From an uncultured Flavobacteriales bacterium (GTDB taxonomy: Bacteria; Bacteroidota; Bacteroidia; Flavobacteriales_D; Crocinitomicaceae): 39,843 nucleotides of DNA. Below the pieces are notes generated by a model. The model was not told where the DNA came from. It was given only the letters and a program-made list of their open reading frames with translations, and did no database searches. The position numbers were made by a program, and so were the translations under genes. Positions 8,344 through 17,855 of this stretch are shown here, in pieces. Location: positions 1 through 39,843 of the forward strand of contig CAIJTF010000002.1 in NCBI GenBank assembly GCA_903823565.1, written 5' to 3'. Each line of letters starts with the position of its first letter. Positions within the stretch are counted from its first letter, which is position 1.

Positions 8344-11300
8344 TTATCTAATTAAATGAATGAAAAAATAGCTTTGTAAGTTTCCGATTTCCGTAAGCAT
8401 TACAGTGTAGACGCCATCCGTAAGATCATCGCCTTTGTCATCCTTTCCGTTCCAATCGTTTAGATAATTAACGGAAGAATAAACGACAACTCCCCAACGG
8501 TTGAGGATGCTAATTGCGGTATTTGGTTTTAAGGATTGGATGTAAAGCACATCATTGACGTTATCTCCATTTGGTGTAATAACATTAGGAGTTATCATTT
8601 CATCGTATACGGTTATAAAAGCATTGGCGGTATCCACGCATCCGTCGTCATTGGTTACGGTCAAAGTAACCTGGAACGTTCCAGTGGTATAACTATAAGT
8701 CCAAGGTGAAGGTTGAAAAATAGTAATGCCAGCATTTACCCATTGTTCGGTCGTATAATTGAGCGAGTTATTCGTAAAGGTAACCGTGTCCCCAAGATTA
8801 ATAATGGCGGGCGAGTAGGTAAATGAGGCTACGGGATATACCGGAGGATTTAGCGTATACTTTGCAGAGGTATCGCTGCAACCATTAGCGTCCGTAACTA
8901 CGAGGGTATAATTCCCCGCACCAACCCCTGTTAAAAATTGAACTCCTCCACCAATATTTCCAGGTTCCCATGTGTAGGAATAATTTCCGGTCCCACCTTC
9001 GGGGATAATGCCGTTTATGCTTCCACTAGTGACGCAGGTAGGGTGCGTTAAAACAACTTGGTTCTCGTTAAGTGTAACAGGCGTTAATGAATCCACCACA
9101 ACGGTAAGGGTCGATACACAATTGTTAGCATCGGTTATCGACAACACATAGCTTCCTGCGGCCACGCTTGGGTTATTTATTGTCGTTACACCGTTGCTCC
9201 ATGCGAAGGTTGCTCCACCTGCATTGCTCGTGATTCCGGAAATAGAACCGGGCTCACCCAAACATCCTACCGGAGTAATGACCATTTGGGAGGTATCAAT
9301 AGTAGGTCCTCCAACTGACCCTATGGTTATCCCACTAATACTGTCGGTACAGCCCTCACTATCTGTGACCACAAGGGAATAACTTCCAGGGGATAAACCA
9401 ACAGGAAGATTTAATGTCGTTTGTTGATTAGACCATAAATAACTTAAAGGGGCAGTTCCTCCTGTAACCATTATGCCTGTTATTCCTCCGTTATTTTGTC
9501 CACATAATTCATCCATTACTTGAATAAAATTGACATCAATGGAAGGGGGGAGGGAAGCGGGAATAGTAATTGGACCCACGGTATCGGAGCAATTGTTGGC
9601 ATCGGTAACTACCAACGAATATTGTCCAGCTGCTGCATTGATTAAGTCGATAGAATTACTATTTCCAGGCGTCCACTGGTATTGTAATCCATTTCCCGAA
9701 GCGGTAATCCCAACAATTCCGCCATCTTGTTGACCGCAATGCTCGGTTAAATAAGCGATTTGACTTGTATCCAAGGATGGGCCGCTAACAAAGGGTATGG
9801 TCAAAGGACCGGAAGTTGCGATACATCCGTTGGCGTCTGTAACGGTAAGCGTGTAAACGCCACTTGTCAAATTGTTCGGATTTAATACGGTTCCTCCATT
9901 GTTTGACCAAGCGTAGGATAAACCTGTCCCGGTCGCTGTTATTCCCGAAAAGCTCCCAAGACTGCCGGAACAATTTTGCGGCGAAATAACAACGTTGGCC
10001 GTATTAATGGTAGGACCATTGGTGCCCGTAATGGTGTAAGGGGAGGAGGTTGTAGAACACCCTGCTGCATCGTATACCGTTAGGGTATAGGTACCTGCAG
10101 GGGCATTGGTTAAATTCAAGGAATTGCCAGCATTGTTAGACCATGCATAGGTATAGGGTAACGCGCCGCCATTTGCGGAAAGTCCTGTGATCGAACCGGG
10201 AGTTAAGCACGTAGCATTTGTAACAACAGCATTTCCCGAGAGGGAAGGAGAAGCACCAATAACCACCGTTACGGGTTTTCTAAAGGAACCTGGGCAGATA
10301 CCTACATAATACGTGGTTGTGGTATTTAATACGGGTGTGGTAAAGGTATTTCCCGTTCCCGCAACCGTATTACCGAAGGGAGTAGTATACCACGTTAAAT
10401 TTCCTGCGGGAGGATTTCCTACCGTTGATGCGGTGAGTTGTGCGCTTCCATTTCCACAAATGGTATCATTGGAGGCTAAGATATCGTAAAATGATGTGTT
10501 GGTATTGGATATGCCTGGGGCTCCGCCCGTAGCACCGTTCTGTGGAAAGTTTGGAACAAAACTGGAGTTCGTAACGCCTGCAATACCACCCGATACTTGA
10601 ATGGAAGGCGTTCCGGAGCTAATGGAAATATAGCCACCGCCGCCACCGCCGCCAGGACCGTCGGCTTCCATCGTAGGAGAGGAAGCAAAAGCACCAAAAG
10701 AAATTACTTGGTTTCCGCCAATTCCTCCATTGGCTTGAAGGCTAATGGTATTGGTTATGGCGGAGCCAATTGATAGGTAGAGCGATCCACCACCACCGGC
10801 ACCGCCAGCACCGTCGTTTCCGAATTTTTGAGTGGATGCATTTAAAGCGGTTTGACCATTGGGATTGGCATTGATACCATTCGCGCCATTGGCTTCGATG
10901 GTGCCTGATCCTGAAAGGGTACCATACACTTTTATGTAGGCAATACCGCCTCCGCGGCCTCCACCACCACCTTGCCCGTTGTTTTGATCGCCGGCACCGC
11001 CTCCGCCCCCCATAAAGATTCGACTGTTATCTTGCTGTAAGGGATGTCCTCCCAGTCCTCCTTCCTTTCTTCGGTAATCCCCTCCCCAAGTGGTATTATT
11101 CGGTCCAACGGTATTTTCGTTTTGGTTAATCGTGGCACCCGAATACCCACCGCGTCCTCCACCAGGACTCACAGAACCTCCCATACCTGCGGCTTCAAGG
11201 TTCCAATTAACGTTGTATACAGGGTCTGGAATACCCTTCCCGGTGTAGGTTAATGCCGTATTTCCAACGTTACTTCCTCCTCCGCCTCCGGAATTGTGAT

Positions 11301-12156
11301 TGTTCCCTCCTCCGCCACCATTGGCGGGAGCGCTTTTACAATAGCGCGAGTAGATGGCATCGTACTCGGTGTAGAATCCTGCAATACCCTCTCCTTTTTC
11401 AGCGCCTTGGGTGGCTATGTGGGAAGCACAAAAACCAATATCATTTACATTTCCCGGAGGACTTCCCAAGGTTTGATCCTCCGTTACACCACCGCGGAAT
11501 CCGAATCCCGAGGCTGAAATTTTACCGTTTGCATTAATTACCAAGTTCTGATTAACCTCAAGGGCCACTATGCCTCCCGTACTACCATTCCAAGAGGTAG
11601 GAACAATAGAGGCATTAGCATTGACAGTTAGATTCACGAAGCGAGGAACCCGAACAATCTGTACACGTCCAGCGCTGGTGTAACTATTGACTAAAGGGCA
11701 CATTAAGCTGATGGAATTGTTTCCAGCTAAGGATTTAACTTCAGCCAATTCAAATTTACCCGAGTTGTTGTAATTGATAACTTCTCCCCACAATGCGATG
11801 AATTGATTCCAATCGTTTAAATGGCCAATTGGAGTAGTGTAGGGACCCCAGAAGGCGCCTCCTGAAGTTACATATTCGCTCGCGGGATAGGTGTCTACGT
11901 TTAACGATGCACCTTGCATTTGCACAATTAAAATCAAGTCACCCGGGGTAAGAACACCGGTAAAAAATCCTCCTACCATGGCGTTAGATGCAACGGTAAT
12001 GATAGATTGCCCTGCGGTAGCGTTTGCGTTCAGTACGGTGTAACTGTTCACTAAGGTATTGGCTGCGGTAACCGTGTAACTGCCATCCTTGCCACGCTGG
12101 GCCAACGGGGAAAAGGATACAGCCAAAAAAATAAGGAGCGTAGAGAGGTATTTCAT
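8344..12156 (-). CDS. Giant surface protein with SprB repeats and T9SS type-B sorting domain
   Basis: Predicted secreted protein of 1270 residues. In order: signal peptide ([20 protein letters not shown]); a beta-rich N-terminal region to about 270; a Gly/Asn-rich stretch (about 270-515) with runs of five to seven glycines; an Ig-like domain often found with CHU_C proteins (about 560-640); six SprB-like repeats of 70-80 residues (about 650-1105); a PKD-like domain (about 1110-1185); and a C-terminal CHU_C/gliding-type domain (about 1187-1270) with [11 protein letters not shown] and NRWG. This last domain marks export by the type IX system and display on the surface. SprB itself is a mobile gliding adhesin, so an adhesin role is plausible but inferred. 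The ATG at 12156 is preferred over a TTG three codons upstream. No T9SS machinery gene is nearby. Confidence 0.93.
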   Translation of the reverse strand: MKYLSTLLIFLAVSFSPLAQRGKDGSYTVTAANTLVNSYTVLNANATAGQSIITVASNAMVGGFFTGVLTPGDLILIVQMQGASLNVDTYPASEYVTSGGAFWGPYTTPIGHLNDWNQFIALWGEVINYNNSGKFELAEVKSLAGNNSISLMCPLVNSYTSAGRVQIVRVPRFVNLTVNANASIVPTSWNGSTGGIVALEVNQNLVINANGKISASGFGFRGGVTEDQTLGSPPGNVNDIGFCASHIATQGAEKGEGIAGFYTEYDAIYSRYCKSAPANGGGGGNNHNSGGGGGSNVGNTALTYTGKGIPDPVYNVNWNLEAAGMGGSVSPGGGRGGYSGATINQNENTVGPNNTTWGGDYRRKEGGLGGHPLQQDNSRIFMGGGGGAGDQNNGQGGGGGRGGGIAYIKVYGTLSGSGTIEANGANGINANPNGQTALNASTQKFGNDGAGGAGGGGSLYLSIGSAITNTISLQANGGIGGNQVISFGAFASSPTMEADGPGGGGGGGYISISSGTPSIQVSGGIAGVTNSSFVPNFPQNGATGGAPGISNTNTSFYDILASNDTICGNGSAQLTASTVGNPPAGNLTWYTTPFGNTVAGTGNTFTTPVLNTTTTYYVGICPGSFRKPVTVVIGASPSLSGNAVVTNATCLTPGSITGLSANGGALPYTYAWSNNAGNSLNLTNAPAGTYTLTVYDAAGCSTTSSPYTITGTNGPTINTANVVISPQNCSGSLGSFSGITATGTGLSYAWSNNGGTVLNPNNLTSGVYTLTVTDANGCIATSGPLTIPFVSGPSLDTSQIAYLTEHCGQQDGGIVGITASGNGLQYQWTPGNSNSIDLINAAAGQYSLVVTDANNCSDTVGPITIPASLPPSIDVNFIQVMDELCGQNNGGITGIMVTGGTAPLSYLWSNQQTTLNLPVGLSPGSYSLVVTDSEGCTDSISGITIGSVGGPTIDTSQMVITPVGCLGEPGSISGITSNAGGATFAWSNGVTTINNPSVAAGSYVLSITDANNCVSTLTVVVDSLTPVTLNENQVVLTHPTCVTSGSINGIIPEGGTGNYSYTWEPGNIGGGVQFLTGVGAGNYTLVVTDANGCSDTSAKYTLNPPVYPVASFTYSPAIINLGDTVTFTNNSLNYTTEQWVNAGITIFQPSPWTYSYTTGTFQVTLTVTNDDGCVDTANAFITVYDEMITPNVITPNGDNVNDVLYIQSLKPNTAISILNRWGVVVYSSVNYLNDWNGKDDKGDDLTDGVYTVMLTEIGNLQSYFFIHLIR
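8850..10220 (-). repeat. Six tandem SprB-type protein repeats
   Basis: Six consecutive units each contain a Cys near the start, a SI(S/T/N)GI-type strand, a Tyr/Trp core (YxWSN or YxWxPG), AGxYxLxVTDANxC and a closing Cys-Ser/Val. The units differ clearly at protein level and more at DNA level, so this is an old protein repeat rather than a recent DNA duplication. Boundaries are approximate. Confidence 0.8.
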
Positions 12157-12205
12157 ATAAAGCAAGCCAAAAAGTCTAGACGAATTTAGCTAAAATTTAG
12201 TTGTA

Positions 12206-13006
12206 TTATTCATGTGGAAATTGATGCATGAGCGTTGATATACCGTTTTCACAATAATAATATCCTCGTTCTTTTTTTTGTTGAAAAAGAGCGTAGCTTT
12301 GGCTTATGTCCTTCTCTCGGTCGGGTCTATCGTGGTATAAATGGTATTGAATGGCTCGCCAACGCATGTTTTTGGAAATAAGGCCTTTTCTTTTTGCCCT
12401 AAATTCAATGTCCGTATCCTCTCCATACCCAGGCAGGCTATAGTCCATATCAAAGCCATTCAGGGCTATTAAGTCATTCTTATGCCATCCCATGTTGCAC
12501 CCCAAGAGTTTCGGGTCTTTTTTATTTGATATTGGAACAAACGGAAGGTAGAAACCTTCTTCAATGCGTTTGGTTTTATTCCATAAAAGTATGATTAAGT
12601 TTATGGTGTTTATGCCTTTTTTTCGGATGGTTTCGGAGGATTGAAAATCCAGGTCTAAGCGCCTTCCTGCTGTGAAAACGCCTTCCTTTATGCCTTTGCG
12701 GTGGGCTTCGATAAATTTAGGATGTAAAATACAATCTCCATCAATAAAAATAATTCTATCGTTGTTGGCGGCTAGAATGGCCTTGTTTAAAATTCGGTTT
12801 TTATTAAATCCTGTATCCTCCTGGTTAATATAGGTAATGTTTAATTGGGGAGTGAATTTATCGATTACCTCCTGAATGGTAGCATCAATGGTGTCATGGG
12901 CAAGAATAATTTGATTTGGAATTTGGGATTGTCTCAAAACGGAATCAAGAACTCTTTCCAAAGCCAAATAATCCTTGTAAACGGTTATGATTAGAGTTGC
13001 AGGCAT
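12206..13006 (-). CDS. Family 2 glycosyltransferase with GT7-type C-terminal region
   Basis: GT-A fold glycosyltransferase of 266 residues, likely cytosolic and membrane-associated. LIITVYKDY (5-13) starts the nucleotide-binding fold, IDGDC (88-92) is the DxD metal site, and the later NGFDMDYSLPGYGEDTDIE resembles the Glyco_transf_7C motif of galactosyltransferase-like enzymes, with ED as probable catalytic acids. The donor sugar and acceptor are unknown; cell-surface polysaccharide or glycoprotein synthesis is the usual role. It follows the YkgJ-type gene by 18 bases and precedes the surface-protein gene by 49 bases on the same strand. Modification of that protein is possible but is context inference only. 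Confidence 0.88.
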   Translation of the reverse strand: MPATLIITVYKDYLALERVLDSVLRQSQIPNQIILAHDTIDATIQEVIDKFTPQLNITYINQEDTGFNKNRILNKAILAANNDRIIFIDGDCILHPKFIEAHRKGIKEGVFTAGRRLDLDFQSSETIRKKGINTINLIILLWNKTKRIEEGFYLPFVPISNKKDPKLLGCNMGWHKNDLIALNGFDMDYSLPGYGEDTDIEFRAKRKGLISKNMRWRAIQYHLYHDRPDREKDISQSYALFQQKKERGYYYCENGISTLMHQFPHE

Positions 13007-13024
13007 GTTGTTAAATATACAGAA

Positions 13025-13498
13025 TTATTCCATGAGTTTTAGGACAATTTCTGCTACTGCAGGACAAACTTGGGTGTTCCGCTCCGTAAGTTCCATGATT
13101 TGGTGCATGTTTTTTCGGTTGGTATGCGGGTATTCGCGGCAAGCCAATGGCCGATGTTCATAGATGCTACAAGCATTGTCTTCACCCAGAAAATAGCACG
13201 GGCTGGATTTTAGTACATAATCGGAATCTTCATCGATTCGAAGGTAATCCGAAATGAATTTTACCTCCTTCACTTTTAAATGCTTTGCGATTCTTCGTAT
13301 GTCCGAATCTCGAAAAATTGGAGAAGTTGTTTTACAGCAATTGGCACAGTGAAGGCAGTTTGTTTTGCTGAAAACTTCTTCGTGCGCATGATGGAACAAT
13401 TCATCAAGGTTCTTTCCTTTTTTGATTTTTTTTAGAAATGCTTTAATTTCTTTTTGTCTCTGTTTACTGGTTTGAAGGTAGGCAAGACGGGCATTCAT
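13025..13498 (-). CDS. YkgJ family cysteine cluster protein
   Basis: Protein of 157 residues with a CxxCxxCC cluster (Cys48, 51, 54, 55) and further cysteines at about 101, 110 and 120 in the family pattern PC-x(8)-C-x-I-Y-x-x-RPxxCR. This is the YkgJ/UPF0153 family, presumed to bind a metal or Fe-S cluster; no reaction is known. Its ATG lies one base after the DUF3817 stop, so it belongs to the uvrB operon. The first 45 residues are Lys-rich and probably helical. Confidence 0.88.
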   Translation of the reverse strand: MNARLAYLQTSKQRQKEIKAFLKKIKKGKNLDELFHHAHEEVFSKTNCLHCANCCKTTSPIFRDSDIRRIAKHLKVKEVKFISDYLRIDEDSDYVLKSSPCYFLGEDNACSIYEHRPLACREYPHTNRKNMHQIMELTERNTQVCPAVAEIVLKLME

Positions 13499-13499
13499 G

Positions 13500-13796
13500 T
13501 TATGAACGGTTCGTTTGTTTGGTATTTAGGAATTTTTGATCAAACCAAAAGGTCCCAAAAGGTAGCAATGACATCACCCATCCGATCCAAAAAAAGTTCA
13601 TTTTCTTTTTGTCTTGAAGGCCAACAATCAATACCCATAGGCAATAGGCAATGAAAAGAACACCGTGTATTAAACCGACGTATCGATTCGGTCCTGGAAG
13701 ATTGTAGCCGTATTTTAAGGGCATGGTAATCGCAAAAAGAAGGTAAGAAATCCCTTCCAAATTGGCTAAATACTTTAAGGTTTTTACGTGATTCAT
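13500..13796 (-). CDS. DUF3817 family small membrane protein
   Basis: Integral membrane protein of 98 residues with about three hydrophobic segments (near 13-28, 41-60 and 68-84). The pattern LEGISYLLF, MPLKY and GLIHGVLFIAY matches DUF3817, a family of unknown function in which the conserved E-G-x-S/T and H-G residues lie in or near the membrane. The ATG starts one base after the uvrB stop and the stop is one base before the YkgJ-type ATG, so it is tightly embedded in the operon. Confidence 0.88.
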   Translation of the reverse strand: MNHVKTLKYLANLEGISYLLFAITMPLKYGYNLPGPNRYVGLIHGVLFIAYCLWVLIVGLQDKKKMNFFWIGWVMSLLPFGTFWFDQKFLNTKQTNRS

Positions 13797-13797
13797 T

Positions 13798-15795
13798 TTA
13801 GGATGGTTTTAATTGCTCTAAGGCTTGAATTTTATCCCTATAAGCGGCCGCTTTGATGAAATCAAGTTCCTTGGCTGCTTGTTTCATGGCTTTTTGTAGG
13901 GATTTAATTTCTTTTAGTCGTTCGTTTTCATCCCGATATGCTTTACCGGGTTCTTGAAGTGAAGGTTCTGCTTTAATTTCCGGGATTGAAGGATAATCCA
14001 TTGGCAGGGTAAAATGCTGTTCTATGGGTTTATTCAACGGTTGGGGGCTTATACCGTGTTCAAGATTATACGCCATTTGACGTTCTCTTCTTCTCGTAGT
14101 TTCCTCCATGGTTTTTTGCATGGATTGTGTCATTTTATCCGCATACATAATGACCCGTCCATTGACGTTTCTTGCTGCCCTACCAACGGTTTGCACCAAG
14201 GATTTAACGTTCCGTAAGAACCCTTCCTTATCCGCATCTAGTATTGCGACGAGCGAAACTTCTGGTAAATCTAACCCTTCGCGGAGTAAATTAACCCCGA
14301 TAAGGACATCGAAATTACCTAGCCGTAGTTGCCGTAAAATTTCAACCCGATCTAAGGTATCAATGTCGCTATGTATGTATTGACACTGAATGCCGCGTTT
14401 CGAGAGGTATTTTTGAAGTTCTTCAGCCATGCGTTTCGTGAGGGTCGTCACCAACGTTCGTTCCTGCAGCGAAACGCGTTTTTGGATTTCTGATAAAAGG
14501 TCGTCGATTTGGAAACGACTCGGTCTTACTTCAATCTCTGGATCTAGCAAGCCTGTAGGACGGATGATTTGTTCTACCACCATACCCTCGGATCGTTCCA
14601 GTTCCATTTCTGCAGGGGTTGCGGAAACAAATACGCATTGACCAATTAGGCTTTCATATTCCTCGTATTTAAGCGGACGGTTATCCATGGCTGCTTGGAG
14701 TCGAAATCCAAAATCAACAAGGTTGGTCTTTCGTGCCCGATCCCCGGCATACATGCCTTTAATTTGAGGTAAGGTAACATGGCTTTCATCTACAACCATT
14801 AAAAAGTCTTCCGGAAAATAATCGATGAGGCAAAAGGGCCGTTCGCCAGGGCTTCGGTTGTCAAAATACCGTGAATAATTCTCTATACCTGAGCAATAGC
14901 CTAATTCGCGAATCATTTCAAGGTCGTAATTAACTCGCTCATTCAGACGTTTGGCCTCCTCAATTTTACCAATAGCATTGAAATGGTCCACTTGGGCTAC
15001 TAAATCGTCTTGGATTTGATGGATCGCTTGTAAGGTATTCTCAGGACTTGAAACAAATAAATTCGCCGGATAAATGTTAATTTCTTGATGGGTTTCGATG
15101 ACTTTTGCCGTTTCCGGATCAATCGTTTGAATGGCTTCAATCTCATCGCCAAAAAATAAGATGCGCAGCGCATGATCCGCATAGGCTAAGTAGATGTCCA
15201 CGGTGTCCCCCTTTACGCGGAACATACCTCGCTCAAAGGTTTCTTCAGAGCGGGAGTATAGATTCTCCACCAATTTCATAAGAAAAGTATTTCTAACCAT
15301 GATTTTCCCAACGTGAATCGGCAAAATACTCTTTTTAAATTCGGATGGATTACCAATTCCATAGATGCAAGAAACGGAAGCAACCACGACGATGTCTCGG
15401 CGACCCGAAAGCAGTGAAGACGTGGCAGAAAGCCTTAACTTTTCAATTTCCTTATTGATGGAAAGGTCCTTTTCAATGTAGGTGTTGGTAACAGGAATAT
15501 AGGCCTCAGGTTGATAATAGTCATAATAGGACACGAAATATTCCACTGCATTCTCGGGGAAGAATTGTTTGAACTCTGCAAAGAGTTGTGCTGCTAAAGT
15601 TTTATTGTGAGAAAGGATGAGCGTTGGCTTTTTGACTTCCGCAATGACATTTGCCATAGTAAAGGTCTTTCCACTTCCCGTAACGCCAAGTAAGGTTTGA
15701 AACGGTAGGTTTTGTTGGATTCCTTCCACCAACTGACGAATTGCTTCGGGTTGATCGCCGGTGGGTAGGTAGGGGGCGTCAAGTTTAAAATCCAT
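13798..15795 (-). CDS. uvrB: Excinuclease ABC subunit UvrB
   Basis: Damage-recognition helicase of nucleotide excision repair, 665 residues, normal length. Visible parts are GDQPEAI (13-19), Walker A GVTGSGKT (37-44), the DNA-clamping beta-hairpin region YYDYYQPEAYIP (90-101), the DESH box (336-339), conserved helicase motifs with TVGRAARN, and the C-terminal UVR domain that contacts UvrC (about 625-662). It acts with UvrA and UvrC, neither in the window. It is the first gene of a tight minus-strand operon. The -7 box at 15799-15807 lies only four bases before the ATG, so the mRNA may be leaderless. Confidence 0.97.
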   Translation of the reverse strand: MDFKLDAPYLPTGDQPEAIRQLVEGIQQNLPFQTLLGVTGSGKTFTMANVIAEVKKPTLILSHNKTLAAQLFAEFKQFFPENAVEYFVSYYDYYQPEAYIPVTNTYIEKDLSINKEIEKLRLSATSSLLSGRRDIVVVASVSCIYGIGNPSEFKKSILPIHVGKIMVRNTFLMKLVENLYSRSEETFERGMFRVKGDTVDIYLAYADHALRILFFGDEIEAIQTIDPETAKVIETHQEINIYPANLFVSSPENTLQAIHQIQDDLVAQVDHFNAIGKIEEAKRLNERVNYDLEMIRELGYCSGIENYSRYFDNRSPGERPFCLIDYFPEDFLMVVDESHVTLPQIKGMYAGDRARKTNLVDFGFRLQAAMDNRPLKYEEYESLIGQCVFVSATPAEMELERSEGMVVEQIIRPTGLLDPEIEVRPSRFQIDDLLSEIQKRVSLQERTLVTTLTKRMAEELQKYLSKRGIQCQYIHSDIDTLDRVEILRQLRLGNFDVLIGVNLLREGLDLPEVSLVAILDADKEGFLRNVKSLVQTVGRAARNVNGRVIMYADKMTQSMQKTMEETTRRRERQMAYNLEHGISPQPLNKPIEQHFTLPMDYPSIPEIKAEPSLQEPGKAYRDENERLKEIKSLQKAMKQAAKELDFIKAAAYRDKIQALEQLKPS

Positions 15796-15798
15796 GGT

Positions 15799-15807
15799 AC
15801 AAAGGTA
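15799..15807 (-). promoter_or_regulatory. -7 box abutting the uvrB start codon
   Basis: The minus strand reads TACCTTTGT, then ACC, then the uvrB ATG. The TAnnTTTG match is complete. Because transcription normally starts a few bases after the final G, the start site would fall at or next to the ATG. No obvious -33 TTTG is seen about 20 bases upstream. Confidence 0.6.
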
Positions 15808-15869
15808 AGACCGAATTGTATTTTATAAGCGCCTAAGGCTTTCTTTTCCGAAGGCAAGGCAATCATGGT

Positions 15870-15897
15870 AAAAAAAAAGAGGTCCGAAGACCTCTTT
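15870..15897 (-). terminator. Rho-independent terminator of rpsA with UUCG tetraloop
   Basis: The minus-strand RNA has a perfect nine-base-pair stem, AAAGAGGUC paired with GACCUCUUU, closed by a UUCG loop on a C-G pair (15876-15897), followed by a run of nine U that begins within the stem. It begins about 22 bases after the rpsA stop codon. It is the only clear intrinsic terminator found in the window. Confidence 0.93.
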
Positions 15898-15919
15898 AAC
15901 ATGCTGTATCAATAGGAAT

Positions 15920-17728
15920 CTATGATTCTTTATCCATTTTCTCTTTAAGACCCGCCAAGGCATCTAAATCGCCAAGGGTAGATTTCTCATTGCTTTGGTT
16001 AATGGCTTTAACGGCGTCGTCCGTATTTGATCCACCTGAGGATTTCTTAACCTTACTGGTTTTTGCAGCAGGCGCGGGAGCTTCCTCGGTATCGTCAAAA
16101 GTACGCGTGTGAGACAATACGATTTTCTTAGAATCTTTATTGAACTCGATCACAACGAAATTAAGGACATCTTCCACCTTAGCATTGGATCCGTCTTCTT
16201 TCTTGAGGTATTTCGCAGGACAAATTCCTTCTACACCGTATGGTAAAGCAACGATTCCTGATTTATCTTTCATTTCGGTTATGGTTCCTTGATGAACCGA
16301 ACCTAAGGCAAACGTAGATTCAAATACATCCCATGGATTCTCCTCTAATTGCTTGTGACCTAATGAAATTCGACGGTTATCGCGATCAATTTCTAGAACC
16401 AAAACATCCAACATATCGCCTACCTTACAAAACTCAGATGGATGTTTAATTTTCTTCTGCCAAGACAAATCTGAGATATGAATCAATCCGTCTACCCCTT
16501 CTTCTAGTTCAACAAAGACACCAAAATTAGTGAAGTTACGAACCTTAGCTGAATGCTTGGAATCAACGGCATATTTGTTTTCAATTGCGTTCCATGGATC
16601 GGGCATTAATTGTTTAATCCCTAAACTCATTTTACGCTCATCGCGGTCTAAGGTCAGAATTACCGCTTCAACCGAATCACCAATTTTTAAGAAATCTTGG
16701 GCACTTCTCAAATGCTGTGACCACGACATTTCGGATACGTGAATTAATCCTTCAACACCCGCTGCGATTTCGATGAATGCACCGTAATCTGCAATAACAA
16801 CAACTTTACCGGATACTTTATCGCCAACGTTTAAATTGGTGTCTAAAGAATCCCAAGGATGGGGTTGCAATTGTTTTAGACCTAAAGCAATGCGTTTCTT
16901 ATCGTCGTCAAAGTCTAAGATTACTACATTGATTTTCTGGTCTAACTCCAACATTTCTTCTGGGTGATTTACGCGACCCCAAGAGAGGTCTGTGATGTGG
17001 ATTAAACCATCAACACCACCTAAGTCGATAAACACACCGTATGACGTGATGTTTTTAACCACCCCTTCAAGTACTTGACCTTTTTCAAGTCCAGAAATAA
17101 TTTGTTTTTTCTGCTCTTCAATTTCTGCTTCGATAAGGGCTTTGTGAGAAACGACTACATTTCGGAATTCTTCGTTAATTTTCACTACTTTGAATTCCAT
17201 GTTTTTACCAACGTAAATATCGTAATCTCGAATCGGCTTAACATCGATTTGTGAACCGGGTAAAAATGCTTCAATTCCGAAAACATCAACGATAAGTCCA
17301 CCTTTCGTTCGACATTTCACAAACCCCGTAATGACTTCACCGCTTCGCAATACATCATTGACACGCAACCAAGCGCTGTGCATACGTGCTGTGCGATGCG
17401 ATACGACCAATTGACCGGTTTTGTCTTCTTGTACTTCGACATAAACATCTACCGTATCACCCACTTTTAGATCGGGATTGTAACGGAATTCATTGGCAGC
17501 GACTACGCCTTCTGATTTGTACCCAATGTTGACAATGACTTCTTTTTTGGTAATCATTTCAACCGTACCTTGGATCACTTCTTTTTCGTTAATCGAGGTT
17601 AGGGTTTTTTCGTAGCGATCGGATAGTTCAGAACGTTCGATTTTCGAGTATCCGTCTAGGGAAAGGGCTTCCCAGTCAAAGTCTGCACTACCGTGTGTTG
17701 CGACTTCTTTTGTTGTTTTTTTTGCCAT
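15920..17728 (-). CDS. rpsA: 30S ribosomal protein S1
   Basis: RNA-binding ribosomal protein of 602 residues that helps load mRNA on the 30S subunit. Six S1 (OB-fold) domains lie near 49-111, 131-196, 216-286, 302-372, 389-458 and 475-541. Domains three to five carry the canonical G(V/A)F(I/V)(D/E)(L/I) and GL(I/V)H(I/V)(S/T)(D/E)(L/M)SW signatures; the first two and last are more divergent, as expected. A low-complexity Lys/Ser/Asp tail follows from about 545. The frame is open upstream, but the ATG at 17728 (MAKKTTKE) matches the family start. A promoter box at 17818-17826 leaves a leader of about 80 bases with hairpins, and a strong terminator follows the gene. Confidence 0.96.
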   Translation of the reverse strand: MAKKTTKEVATHGSADFDWEALSLDGYSKIERSELSDRYEKTLTSINEKEVIQGTVEMITKKEVIVNIGYKSEGVVAANEFRYNPDLKVGDTVDVYVEVQEDKTGQLVVSHRTARMHSAWLRVNDVLRSGEVITGFVKCRTKGGLIVDVFGIEAFLPGSQIDVKPIRDYDIYVGKNMEFKVVKINEEFRNVVVSHKALIEAEIEEQKKQIISGLEKGQVLEGVVKNITSYGVFIDLGGVDGLIHITDLSWGRVNHPEEMLELDQKINVVILDFDDDKKRIALGLKQLQPHPWDSLDTNLNVGDKVSGKVVVIADYGAFIEIAAGVEGLIHVSEMSWSQHLRSAQDFLKIGDSVEAVILTLDRDERKMSLGIKQLMPDPWNAIENKYAVDSKHSAKVRNFTNFGVFVELEEGVDGLIHISDLSWQKKIKHPSEFCKVGDMLDVLVLEIDRDNRRISLGHKQLEENPWDVFESTFALGSVHQGTITEMKDKSGIVALPYGVEGICPAKYLKKEDGSNAKVEDVLNFVVIEFNKDSKKIVLSHTRTFDDTEEAPAPAAKTSKVKKSSGGSNTDDAVKAINQSNEKSTLGDLDALAGLKEKMDKES

Positions 17729-17751
17729 TTGGCTTTTGGTTTTGTATTTCC

Positions 17752-17803
17752 GTTGGTTCGGGCAACAGAAAGCGGTTTTTACTGACCACCACCGAACTGT
17801 GGT
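17752..17803 (-). ncRNA. Possible structured rpsA leader with two complementary hairpin loops
   Basis: In the minus-strand transcript, ACCAC-AGUUCG-GUGGU (17788-17803) forms a five-pair hairpin and GUUG-CCCGAAC-CAAC (17752-17766) forms a four-pair hairpin. GUUCGG, spanning the first loop and the first base of its 3' stem, is exactly complementary to CCGAAC in the second loop, so a loop-loop or alternative long-range helix is possible. Ribosomal protein genes often use leader structures for feedback. This is a visual prediction without covariation support. Confidence 0.3.
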
Positions 17804-17817
17804 TTTCAATTAAGGGT

Positions 17818-17826
17818 GCAAAGGTA
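17818..17826 (-). promoter_or_regulatory. -7 box of rpsA
   Basis: The minus strand reads TACCTTTGC, a full TAnnTTTG match followed by C. Transcription would begin near 17811, leaving about 83 bases before the ATG at 17728, longer than other leaders in the window. Confidence 0.6.
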
Positions 17827-17855
17827 GTAAATTAATTCCAGTATTTCGAAAAACT

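Noticed and set aside
10620..11340. GC-rich, proline/alanine-like open frames on the plus strand opposite the surface protein's glycine-rich block
   Set aside because: They are antisense shadows of Gly codons (GGN read as NCC), with no start signal or family resemblance.
12191..12201. Palindrome CTAAAATTTAG between the GT2 and surface-protein genes
   Set aside because: AT-only short palindrome without a U tract; too weak to call a terminator or operator.
17729..17809. Upstream extension of rpsA from a TTG at 17809
   Set aside because: The extra 27 residues are unlike S1 and the region is better read as an RNA leader after the promoter box.
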